DNA from: Actinomadura harenae
GTDB taxonomy: Bacteria > Actinomycetota > Actinomycetes > Streptosporangiales > Streptosporangiaceae
Assembly (NCBI RefSeq): GCF_003696215.1
Contig: NZ_RFFG01000085.1
Span: 1 to 35,511, forward strand
Length of the DNA: 35,511 bases
Direction: 5' to 3'
A model generated the notes under the pieces. It had not been told where the DNA came from. It did no database searches and saw only the letters and a list, made by a program, of their open reading frames with translations. Within the stretch, counting starts at the first letter, position 1, and each line of letters begins with the position of its first letter. Made by a program: the position numbers and the translations under genes. Positions 16,021 to 23,413 of this stretch are shown piece by piece.

Positions 16021-16445
16021 GGGCCCCCCTCAGCGTCGGTCGCGGCCATCAGCACCGGGGCGCCCGCACGGTTCCCTCGCGGAATCGCCCGCACTGCGTC
16101 GAACGCCTCGCGCGCATCGAGCGTTCCCTTCGCAAGTATCTCCCCACCAGCATAGGCAGTCGGCCCGACTCGCCACTTTTACGCGCCGTAGTCGTTGTAC
16201 CTGGTGCGAACGGAGGCGCCGGTTTCGGGGCGTCCTCGGGGATCTCGCGCTGACCTGCATCTTTGTACCGATTAGGGGGTATCTAGTCGGCATGTACATA
16301 TTTTCACCGCTTCAATGGAGGTGCCCCGAGCCCGATCGATGACTGTGCGTGATGAAGCGAACCCTCCCCTGCGGGTGAAGCTTCCCGGACGGTCCCGTTC
16401 GGGCGCGGCGCTCGCATCCCCGCTGATTTCAAGGAGTATCTACAC
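16021..16445. other. 425-base divergent intergenic region
   Basis: It lies between the DUF998 operon (minus) and the radical SAM gene (plus). Bases 16261-16318 are clearly A/T-richer than the surroundings and include the palindrome ATGTACAT (16292-16299), so the promoters are probably there. From about 16320 to 16430 there may be an untranslated leader with short inverted repeats (for example CCCG/CGGG at 16383-16411) that could fold; I do not recognise a riboswitch class. No gene is supported. Confidence 0.5.
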
Positions 16446-17762
16446 GTGACGATGGTGAACGACGCGGCTCCCGACACGCGATCGTCCGGTCGCAAGTTCC
16501 GCGCCTTCACGGCGAAGCACCTGGACGAGCTGACCGCCCGTGCCGGACTCTCGCCGGACCAGCAGCTCGCGGTACGGGCGGTGGCGACCGTCCTGCCGTT
16601 CCGTACGAACGCCTACGTCATCGAGGAGCTCATCGACTGGTCCGCCGCGCCGGACGATCCGATCTACCGGCTGGTCTTCCCGCAGGAGGACATGCTGCCG
16701 GCGGAGGACGTCGCGCGCCTGGCGGACCTGCTGCGCCGCGAGGCGCCCAAGGCCGAGGTCGAGGCCGCCGCCCACGCCGTCCGGATGAAGCTCAACCCGC
16801 ACCCCGCGGGGCAGATGGAGCTGAACATCCCGACGTTCGGCGACGGCAAGATCCCCGGTCTCCAGCACAAGTACGACGAGACCGTGCTCTATTTCCCCAA
16901 GCAGGGGCAGACGTGCCACGCGTACTGCACGTACTGCTTCCGCTGGGCGCAGTTCGTCGGCGAGCCCGACCTCAAGATGGCCGGGGACGAGCCGACCCAG
17001 CTGCGCGAGTACCTCCTCGCGCATCCCGAGGTGACCAGCGTCCTGTTCACCGGCGGCGACGCCATGATCATGGGCGAGCCGGTGCTGCGCCGGTACGTCG
17101 AGCCGCTGCTCGACCTGGAGCAGCTGGAGTCGATCCGGATCGGCACCAAGTCGCTGGCGTACTGGCCGCAGAAGTTCGTCACCGACCCGGACGCCGACGA
17201 GATGCTCCGGCTGTTCGAGCAGGTCGTCCAGTCCGGGAAGAACCTGGCGTTCATGGCCCACTTCACGCACCCGCGTGAGCTGGAGCCGCTGATGGTCGCC
17301 GAGGCGTGCCGCCGGATCCGCGACACCGGAGCGGTCATCCGGACGCAGGCGCCGCTGATCCGCACGATCAACGACGACCCGAAGGTCTGGGAGAGCATGT
17401 GGCGCACCCAGACCCGCATGGGTCTCGTGCCCTACTACATGTTCGTGGAGCGTGACACCGGCCCGCAGGACTACTTCGCCGTGCCGCTGGCCGACGCCTA
17501 CGACATCTTCCGGGACGCCTACGCGAACGTCTCCGGTCTGGCCCGGACGGTGCGCGGCCCGTCCATGTCCGCGACGCCCGGCAAGGTCTGCGTGGACGGC
17601 GTCCTGGACCTGTTCGGCGAGAAGGTGTTCGCGCTGCACTTCATCCAGGCGCGCGACGCGTCCCTGGTGAACCGGCCCTTCTACGCCAAGTACGACCCGA
17701 ACGCGGTGTGGCTGGACGAGCTCAAGCCCGCCTTCGCCGACAAGTTCCCCTTCCAGGCGTAA
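16446..17762 (+). CDS. KamA-type radical SAM protein (lysine 2,3-aminomutase-like)
   Basis: A 438-residue member of the KamA family. The iron-sulphur cluster motif CHAYCTYC (C157, C161, C164) binds S-adenosylmethionine, and FTGGDAM (201-207) matches the SAM-contact motif. The region GPSMSATPGK puts a lysine (K380) where KamA enzymes hold PLP. VERDTGPQDYF (335-344) sits where aminomutases place substrate-binding acids. The family moves an amino group from the alpha to the beta carbon, as in lysine to beta-lysine. The substrate here is uncertain because the PLP and substrate motifs deviate from the textbook enzyme. GTG 16446 is chosen since AAGGAG (16431-16436) lies 9 bases upstream; ATG 16452 would be too far. 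No EF-P gene is nearby. It ends at a double hairpin. Confidence 0.9.
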   Translation: MTMVNDAAPDTRSSGRKFRAFTAKHLDELTARAGLSPDQQLAVRAVATVLPFRTNAYVIEELIDWSAAPDDPIYRLVFPQEDMLPAEDVARLADLLRREAPKAEVEAAAHAVRMKLNPHPAGQMELNIPTFGDGKIPGLQHKYDETVLYFPKQGQTCHAYCTYCFRWAQFVGEPDLKMAGDEPTQLREYLLAHPEVTSVLFTGGDAMIMGEPVLRRYVEPLLDLEQLESIRIGTKSLAYWPQKFVTDPDADEMLRLFEQVVQSGKNLAFMAHFTHPRELEPLMVAEACRRIRDTGAVIRTQAPLIRTINDDPKVWESMWRTQTRMGLVPYYMFVERDTGPQDYFAVPLADAYDIFRDAYANVSGLARTVRGPSMSATPGKVCVDGVLDLFGEKVFALHFIQARDASLVNRPFYAKYDPNAVWLDELKPAFADKFPFQA

Positions 17763-17785
17763 CTTCGGACGAGGCACGGGCATGG

Positions 17786-17855
17786 CCGGGGAGTCCATGG
17801 GCGGAACTCCCCGGTCCCCAACGCCGGGCCCCGGTCGTGACCAGTCGGGGCCCGG
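17786..17855. terminator. Two tandem hairpins between convergent genes
   Basis: Hairpin one: CCGGGGAGT (17786-17794) with ACTCCCCGG (17806-17814). Hairpin two: CCGGGCCCC (17824-17832) with GGGGCCCGG (17847-17855), whose loop holds a smaller GGTC/GACC stem. They lie between the radical SAM stop and the MFS stop and can act on both strands. Confidence 0.85.
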
Positions 17856-17889
17856 TCACATAACGCGCGCGCGGGTCGGCGCGCGCGGG

Positions 17890-19110
17890 TCAGCGCAAGT
17901 GGCGGGTGAGGGCGAGTGACGCGAGGACCGACGCCAGCCCGAAGACGGACATCGTGACGCCGGGGGAGAAGCCCTCGGCGATCGCGCCCGCCCCGGCCAT
18001 CGCGCCCGACTGGAGCGTCATGGTGCCCGTGGTGAGCAGGCCGAACGCCTGGCCGCGCCGGTCCTCCGGGACGGCGTCCACGAACCGCTGCTGGATGCTG
18101 AGCTCGTAGCTGAGCCCGGCCGCCCCGGCGAGGCCGAGGACGCAGGCGATCGCGATGCCCGGCCTCAGCGCGAACAGCACCAGCGGCAGCCCGTTCAGCA
18201 GGGCGAGCAGCAGGCCGATCCGCTCGCGCGGGCCCGTCGGGACGAACCGTCCGACGACGAGGTTGCCGAGCAGCATCCCGGCGGCGATGGCGGCGAGGAC
18301 GAAGCCCGCCTGGTCCGGCTTCCCGATGGACGCGGTGTACGGGATCACGACGCCCTCGGCGCCGGTCGCGAGCGCCGCGGGCAGCCACATCGCGATGAGG
18401 CCGCCGCGCACCACCGGGTCGCGGAGCAGGGCCCGGTTGACCCGCCAGGTCTCGCGCGCGGCGCCGCCCTCGCGCTCGCCCTGGACGCGCGGCGGACGGG
18501 CCGCCAGCCCCAGCCGGGTGAACACGGCCGCGCATCCGGCCGTCCCGCAGGACAGCCAGAGCGTGCTGGACGGCCCGACGGCGGCGATCAGGAGCCCGCC
18601 GAACGCCTGCCCGGCGATCTGCGCCCCGCCCGCCGTCATCGTGAAGACGGACCGGCCGAGGACGTAGCCGCCCTCCTTGGGCAGGATCTCGCTCAGCAGC
18701 GCCCAGGTGGACGAGGACGCGAGCGGCATCAGCAGGCCCAGGGCGATCATCACGCACAGCGTGCCGCCGACGGGCAGCACGTCGGTGGCGAGCACGGCGG
18801 TCGTCGCGGCCTGGACGAGGTAGACGCCGACGAGCAGGCGGCGCGGCGGGAGCCGGTCGACGTGCGAGAGGAGCAGGGCGCCGCCGATGACGTAGGGGAA
18901 CATCTCGGCGGTGTAGGCCAGGGCGGCGAGCAGGGACGATCCGGTGCGCTGGTACACCAGGACGGAGAGCGCGAGCATCCGCACCATGTCGCCGCCCACG
19001 AGGATCACCCGGAGCGCGAACAGGACCCGGAACTCGCGGACGGCGAAGATGTCGCGATAGGCGACGGTGGCGGGGGACGTGGTCGAAGTCGTCGTCACGA
19101 AACGCACCAT
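17890..19110 (-). CDS. MFS efflux transporter
   Basis: A 406-residue transporter with a pattern of about 12 membrane helices split by a charged central loop (RPPRVQGEREGGAARETWRVNRALLRDP, around residues 206-232). The short loop after helix 2 reads SHVDRLPPRRLLVG, the place of the MFS signature. It probably exports a small drug-like molecule. It diverges from an ArsR-type gene only 46 bases away, a pairing seen repeatedly in actinomycetes where the regulator represses the pump. CGAAAC half-sites in the gap and inside its first codons suggest that control. The ATG at 19110 (MVRFVTTTS) is the likely start. Substrate unknown. Confidence 0.92.
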   Translation of the reverse strand: MVRFVTTTSTTSPATVAYRDIFAVREFRVLFALRVILVGGDMVRMLALSVLVYQRTGSSLLAALAYTAEMFPYVIGGALLLSHVDRLPPRRLLVGVYLVQAATTAVLATDVLPVGGTLCVMIALGLLMPLASSSTWALLSEILPKEGGYVLGRSVFTMTAGGAQIAGQAFGGLLIAAVGPSSTLWLSCGTAGCAAVFTRLGLAARPPRVQGEREGGAARETWRVNRALLRDPVVRGGLIAMWLPAALATGAEGVVIPYTASIGKPDQAGFVLAAIAAGMLLGNLVVGRFVPTGPRERIGLLLALLNGLPLVLFALRPGIAIACVLGLAGAAGLSYELSIQQRFVDAVPEDRRGQAFGLLTTGTMTLQSGAMAGAGAIAEGFSPGVTMSVFGLASVLASLALTRHLR

Positions 19111-19136
19111 CGCGGCATATCGCCGCCGACGCTAAG

Positions 19137-19156
19137 GTTTCGGGCAGGAGCGAAAC
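19137..19156. promoter_or_regulatory. Inverted repeat GTTTCG-N8-CGAAAC at the regulator start
   Basis: GTTTCG (19137-19142) and CGAAAC (19151-19156) enclose the AGGAG ribosome site of the ArsR-type gene and abut its ATG. A third CGAAAC (19098-19103) lies inside the first codons of the divergent MFS gene. This arrangement fits an operator controlling both genes, probably bound by the ArsR-type product. That is inferred from position only. Confidence 0.45.
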
Positions 19157-20149
19157 ATGGCGTGGATCGAGGTCGGTCCAGGGGATGTCACCGCCTCGCG
19201 GTTCGCGGTGTCGCCCCTGATAGAGGTCACCAGCGCGTTAGGCGTGCTGGCGGGACGGCTCGAGGTCGGGCCGCTGGACCCCTGGGTGCGGCGCGCGCGC
19301 CCGGCGTTCCGCGCCCTGATGGAGGACCCGTCCGTGCGCGCGCTCGCCTACCTGCGCCGTCGCGGCGGCTACATGGCCGACTTCGTGACCCCGCCGCCCG
19401 AACGCGTCCACATCACCCTCGACGAGCAGTTGGCGCAGGTCAGGGCCACGCCGCTGGAGCTCGCGCGGTACGAGCTGGCGCAGAACCGGGCGGGGCTCCC
19501 GGCGCCGGACGCGGGCGTCCGCACCGTCCTGGACTCGCCGGACGTGGTGCCGCTGCTCGCGACCGCCCTCGGCCGGGCCTTCGCGGCCCTCATCGCGCCC
19601 GACTGGCCCACGATCCGGACGATCTTCGAACGCGACCTCCTGTACCGGGCCGGACGGCTCGCCGTTTACGGCTGGGCCGAAGCCCTGGCCGGACTGTCCC
19701 CCCGCGTCCACTGGCACCCGTCGGAGACCGGCGGCATGATCGAACTCGCCGCGCTGGACGGCCCCCGGACGTCCCTGAACGGCGCCGGGCTCCTCTTCCT
19801 TCCCTCGGTCTTCACCGACCTCGGCTACTCGACCGAACCGCCCTGGCAGAACACCCTGTCCTACCGGGCGCGCGGCGTCGCGGCCCTCTGGTTCCGGGAC
19901 GCCCCGCCGAACGACGGCCTGCCGAAACTCATCGGACGCACCCGCGCCGACGTCCTCCGCGCCCTGGACGAGCCGACCACCACCACCCGCCTGACCGCCC
20001 TGCTGAACATGAGCCTCGGCAACGTCGGCGACCATCTGGCCGTCCTGCGCGACTGCGGCCTCGTCGCGCGCGACCGGTACGGACGCGCCGTCCTGTACCG
20101 GCGCACCGAACTGGGCGACGCCCTGCTCAACAGCGAAGTGCCCCCCTGA
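19157..20149 (+). CDS. ArsR-type regulator with N-terminal DUF5937-like domain
   Basis: A 330-residue protein. The first 240 residues (VSPLIEVTSALGVLAG, PPPERVHITLDEQLAQVR, GLLFLPSVF) match the layout of the actinomycete DUF5937 part. The last 85 form a winged helix (TRADVLRALDEPTTTTRLTALLNMSLGNVGDHLAVLRDCGLVARDR as the helix-turn-helix, then a GRAVLYRRT wing). It probably senses a ligand through the large N-terminal part and represses the divergent MFS gene. No metal-binding ELCVC motif is present, so metal sensing is unlikely. AGGAG sits just before ATG 19157. It ends 8 bases from the convergent histidine kinase stop. Confidence 0.9.
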   Translation: MAWIEVGPGDVTASRFAVSPLIEVTSALGVLAGRLEVGPLDPWVRRARPAFRALMEDPSVRALAYLRRRGGYMADFVTPPPERVHITLDEQLAQVRATPLELARYELAQNRAGLPAPDAGVRTVLDSPDVVPLLATALGRAFAALIAPDWPTIRTIFERDLLYRAGRLAVYGWAEALAGLSPRVHWHPSETGGMIELAALDGPRTSLNGAGLLFLPSVFTDLGYSTEPPWQNTLSYRARGVAALWFRDAPPNDGLPKLIGRTRADVLRALDEPTTTTRLTALLNMSLGNVGDHLAVLRDCGLVARDRYGRAVLYRRTELGDALLNSEVPP

Positions 20150-20157
20150 CGACGAGG

Positions 20158-21222
20158 TCAGTAACGCAGGAGCGCCCGCACTTCGAAGCCGCCGTCCGGC
20201 GTCGCCCCCGCCTCGAACTCGCCCGCGTGCGCGAGCGCGCGTTCCCGCATGCCGATCAGCCCATATCCGCCACCGGACGTCCCGCCACGCGCGGGACCGC
20301 TGTCCCGCACCTCGACCTCAAGCCGACCTGGCCGGTTCCGGACAACCACGCGGCACCGCGCGGACCCCGCGGCATGCCGCGCCACGTTCGTCAGCGCCTC
20401 CTGGACGATCCGGAACGCCGCCAACTGCACCCCGCCCGGGACGTCGTCCTCCCGCAGGTCCGCCGCGTGCAGGTCGAACCGCGGCCCGGCCGCGCCGACG
20501 AGGACGGGCAGCCCGGAGAGGCCCGGCGCGGGTTCGAGGACGGCCTCCTCGGCGTCCCCGCGCAGCACGCCGAGCATCGCCCGCATCTCGCCGAGCGACC
20601 TCCGGCTGACCTCCTCGATCACCTCCAGCGCCCGCCGCGCCTCCTCCGGGCGCTCGGCCACGACATGGTTCGCCACCCCGGCCTGGACGGCGATCAGGCC
20701 CATCCCGTGCGTCACCACGTCGTGCATCTCGCGGGCGATGCGCAGCCGCTCGTCCATGCGGGCGCGCTCGATCTCGCGCTCGGCGTTCCGCCGCCGCTCG
20801 GCGACGGCCCGTCCGGCCGTCCAGGCGCCGCCGAGGAGCACCAGGCCGAGCAGGACGCGCGGGACGACGGTCCCGGCCACGCCCGCGGGCGCTCCCACCG
20901 CCGCCAGCGCCACCACGCCCGCCGCGCTGAACCCGCCGACGAGGCCCGTCGACGGGCGGCGCGGCGTGATCGGCCCGGACGCGACCGTGTACAACGCGAG
21001 CGCCGCCGCGAGGAACGCGCCCGCGCCGACCGTGATCCCGAGGAGCGACACCGCCGCCGACACCGCGAACACCGCGACCGGCCACCGCCGCCGCGCGACC
21101 AGCGGCAACGCCGCCGCCACCGACACGACCCACGCGCCGGCGCCCAGCGGCTGAAGCCCGGCGACGGGCGGGACGACGGCCAGCCCGAAGGCCATCGCCA
21201 CGTCCCCGGCGACCCGTTTCAC
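20158..21222 (-). CDS. NarL-type sensor histidine kinase
   Basis: A 354-residue kinase with four to five membrane helices in the first 135 residues and very short outer loops. A HisKA_3 dimerisation helix follows, with the phosphorylated histidine in REMHDVV (H167), and then an ATPase domain with QEALTNVARHA (N box) and GGGYGLIGMRER (G box). The minimal outer part suggests sensing within the membrane or through a partner such as the ABC transporter encoded just upstream. The GTG start at 21222 overlaps the regulator stop in GTGA, so the pair is translationally coupled. The nearest described logic is the LiaRS/DesKR style of kinase; the signal cannot be read from sequence. Confidence 0.94.
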   Translation of the reverse strand: MKRVAGDVAMAFGLAVVPPVAGLQPLGAGAWVVSVAAALPLVARRRWPVAVFAVSAAVSLLGITVGAGAFLAAALALYTVASGPITPRRPSTGLVGGFSAAGVVALAAVGAPAGVAGTVVPRVLLGLVLLGGAWTAGRAVAERRRNAEREIERARMDERLRIAREMHDVVTHGMGLIAVQAGVANHVVAERPEEARRALEVIEEVSRRSLGEMRAMLGVLRGDAEEAVLEPAPGLSGLPVLVGAAGPRFDLHAADLREDDVPGGVQLAAFRIVQEALTNVARHAAGSARCRVVVRNRPGRLEVEVRDSGPARGGTSGGGYGLIGMRERALAHAGEFEAGATPDGGFEVRALLRY

Positions 21223-21866
21223 CGCCCGGCCAGGCCCGACTCGTACGCCACGATCACCAGCTGGGCGCGGTCGCGCGCGTGGAGCTTGCTCAGCAGCCGT
21301 CCCACGTGCGTCTTCACCGTCGGGAGGCTGAGCCGGAGCCGCTCGGCGATCTCGGTGTTGCTCAGCCCCGCGGCGATCAGCTTCAGCACGTCCCGCTCCC
21401 GGTCGGTGATCCCGTCGATCGCGACCTCCGTCCGCCGCGCGAACGCCTCGACCAGCCGCCGCGCCACGGACGGCGCGAGCATGCTGTCCCCGGACGCCAC
21501 GACCCGGATCCCGTCCAGCAGGTCGGCCGGGCGCGTGTCCTTCAGCAGGAACCCGCTCGCGCCCGCCCGCAGCGCCGCGAACACGTACGCGTCCAGGTCG
21601 AACATGGTCAGCACCAGCACCCGCGCGCCGCCCGCCTCCGGGTCGCCGCAGATCCGCCGGGTCGCCTCCACGCCGTCCAGGACGGGCATCCGGACGTCCA
21701 TGAGGATCACGTCCGGCCGCAGCCGCCGCGCCAGCTCCACCGCCCGCTCCCCGTCGCCCGCCTCGCCGACGACCGCCAGATCGGGCGCGGACTCGACGAG
21801 CAGCCGGAAACTGCCCCGCAGCAACGCCTGGTCCTCCGCGATCAGGACCCGGACCGCCTCGCTCAG
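21219..21866 (-). CDS. NarL/LuxR response regulator, probable CTG start
   Basis: About 215 residues. The receiver domain has EDQ at 11-13 and the phosphorylated aspartate in LMDVRMP (D57), with TMF and KDT at the switch and lysine sites. A LuxR-type helix-turn-helix follows (LIAAGLSNTEIAERLRLSLPTVKTHV). It pairs with the kinase that overlaps it. The start is odd: the receiver begins right after a CTG at 21866, which has GGAGG (21871-21875) four bases upstream. No ATG, GTG or TTG lies near it in frame. The first ATG (22007) would place about 50 unrelated residues over the permease gene. An ATT 33 bases upstream of the CTG is another candidate. I favour CTG. It probably controls the ABC genes ahead of it. 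Confidence 0.9.
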   Translation of the reverse strand: MSEAVRVLIAEDQALLRGSFRLLVESAPDLAVVGEAGDGERAVELARRLRPDVILMDVRMPVLDGVEATRRICGDPEAGGARVLVLTMFDLDAYVFAALRAGASGFLLKDTRPADLLDGIRVVASGDSMLAPSVARRLVEAFARRTEVAIDGITDRERDVLKLIAAGLSNTEIAERLRLSLPTVKTHVGRLLSKLHARDRAQLVIVAYESGLAGR

Positions 21867-21906
21867 AACGCCTCCTCGACCGCCTGGAATGTCGGAAGCG
21901 TAGCCG

Positions 21907-22650
21907 TCAGACGTCCCGCCGCCGCAGCACGAGCGCCCCGCCCGCGACCGCCGCGACCACCCACGCCACCAGCACCGCGCCGCCGAGCATGGGCCCGAGC
22001 GCGTCATGCTCCGGCCGGACGGTCAGCAACCGCGCCCCCGCCCGGTCGGGCAGCAGCTCCGCCGCGCGCCGGCCCGCCGCCGCGACCGTCAGCAGCTGCG
22101 ACCCCACGGTGACCAGCGGCAACAGGACGGCCAGCGGCACCAGCGGGGTCCGCGTCATCATCGTGAACCCGGCCGCGAGCACGCACATCAGCATCAGGTA
22201 CAGGACGGCCCCGCCCAGCGCGCGCGGCACCCCGCTCTCGCCGAGCGACTTCCCGTACGGCCCGAGCGTCATCTGCGTCGCGAGGTCGGACGCCACCACC
22301 GACACCACCACGACCGGCAGCGCCGCCACCGTGATCGCGATCATCTTCGCCGCCATGAACGCCCCCCGCCTCGGCACCGCCAGCAGCGCGGGCCCGAGCG
22401 GGTCCCCGGACACGGCCAGCACCCCGAACACGATCAGCGCGAGCATCCCGTACTGGACGCCGTCGAACCCCGACTGCTGCGCCGTGAAGTCCGGCCGCAG
22501 CAGCGAACTGTGGGACGTGAGGGCCTGCCGTCCGGACCACCCGTTCAGCGCCCCCACACCGACGCTGATGACCGGCACCAGCGCCAGCGACACGAGCGGC
22601 CCCGGCACGCTCCGCAGCTTGACCAGCTCGCCCCGCACCGCGTCGATCAC
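21907..22650 (-). CDS. ABC-2 type transporter permease
   Basis: A 247-residue membrane protein with about six helices, starting VIDAVRGELVKLRSVPGP. This amphipathic entry (ExxKLRS) is typical of ABC-2 permeases. The GTG at 22650 overlaps the ATPase stop in GTGA. Loops are short, and a polar segment (SHSSLLRPDFTAQQSGFDG) follows helix 1. Together with the ATPase it should form a dimeric exporter of an antibiotic, peptide or lipid-linked compound. The kinase/regulator pair downstream suggests induction by its substrate or by envelope stress. Confidence 0.9.
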   Translation of the reverse strand: MIDAVRGELVKLRSVPGPLVSLALVPVISVGVGALNGWSGRQALTSHSSLLRPDFTAQQSGFDGVQYGMLALIVFGVLAVSGDPLGPALLAVPRRGAFMAAKMIAITVAALPVVVVSVVASDLATQMTLGPYGKSLGESGVPRALGGAVLYLMLMCVLAAGFTMMTRTPLVPLAVLLPLVTVGSQLLTVAAAGRRAAELLPDRAGARLLTVRPEHDALGPMLGGAVLVAWVVAAVAGGALVLRRRDV

Positions 22651-23339
22651 CGCATACCACCCGTCAGCCGCAGGAACTCGTCCTCCAGGTCTCCCGTGAA
22701 CTCGGACGTCTCGGCGTCGGCGACGAGCCGGCCCCGCGCGACGACCACGAGCCGATCCGCCGTCCGCGCCACCTCGCCGATGAGATGACTCGACACGAGA
22801 ACGGTCCGTCCCTCCGAGGCGAGCCCGCGCAGCAGGCCCCGCAGCCACCGGATGCCCTCGGGGTCGAGCCCGTTCGCGGGCTCGTCCAGGACCACGATCG
22901 CCGGATCCCCGAGCAGCGCCGCCGCGAGCCCGAGCCGCTGCCGCATGCCCTGCGAGTACCCGCCGACGCGCCGCCGCCCGGCCTCCGCGAGCCCGACCAG
23001 CTCCAGCACCTCCCGGACGCGCCGGACCCCGATCCCCTGCGACCTCGCCAGCCACCGCAGATGCGCGTCCCCGCTACGTCCCCGATGCGGCGCGGCCGTC
23101 TCCAGCAACGCCCCGACCTGGCGCAGCGGACGCTCCAGCTCCCGGTACCGCCGTCCACCCACCAGCGCCCGCCCCGCATCCGGAGCGGCCAGCCCGAGCA
23201 TCATCCGCATCGTCGTGGACTTCCCGGCCCCGTTGGGCCCCAGAAACCCGGTCACCACCCCCGGCGGGGCCGTGAACGAAAGATCGTCCACCGCCGCCAC
23301 CGCCCCGTACCGCTTGCAGAGCCCTTCAACTTCGATCAC
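22647..23339 (-). CDS. ABC transporter ATP-binding protein
   Basis: A 230-residue ATPase: Walker A GPNGAGKS, Q-loop region GALLETA, signature YSQGMRQRL, Walker B IVVLDEP and switch histidine in SSHLIGE. It powers the permease encoded next. I chose the GTG at 23339 (VIEVEGLCKRYG), with a G-rich site upstream; an in-frame GTG at 23372 would add 11 residues with no ribosome site. It is the first gene of a four-gene minus-strand unit (ATPase, permease, regulator, kinase). The 74 bases to the divergent AAA ATPase gene must hold promoters for both. Confidence 0.93.
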   Translation of the reverse strand: MIEVEGLCKRYGAVAAVDDLSFTAPPGVVTGFLGPNGAGKSTTMRMMLGLAAPDAGRALVGGRRYRELERPLRQVGALLETAAPHRGRSGDAHLRWLARSQGIGVRRVREVLELVGLAEAGRRRVGGYSQGMRQRLGLAAALLGDPAIVVLDEPANGLDPEGIRWLRGLLRGLASEGRTVLVSSHLIGEVARTADRLVVVARGRLVADAETSEFTGDLEDEFLRLTGGMR

Positions 23340-23413
23340 ACCCCCACGCTCACACCCCACCTCGACGGGCACATCGACCCACAGTCCCTCAGACCAGAGG
23401 ACGATCGTCTTAC

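Noticed and set aside
16320..16430. Lysine riboswitch before the KamA-like gene
   Set aside because: I could not find the conserved junction elements; only generic short hairpins are visible.
18862..21903. Plus-strand frame of about 1000 codons
   Set aside because: It crosses the MFS gene, the ArsR-type gene in another frame, and the kinase and regulator genes; its translation is low-complexity without motifs.
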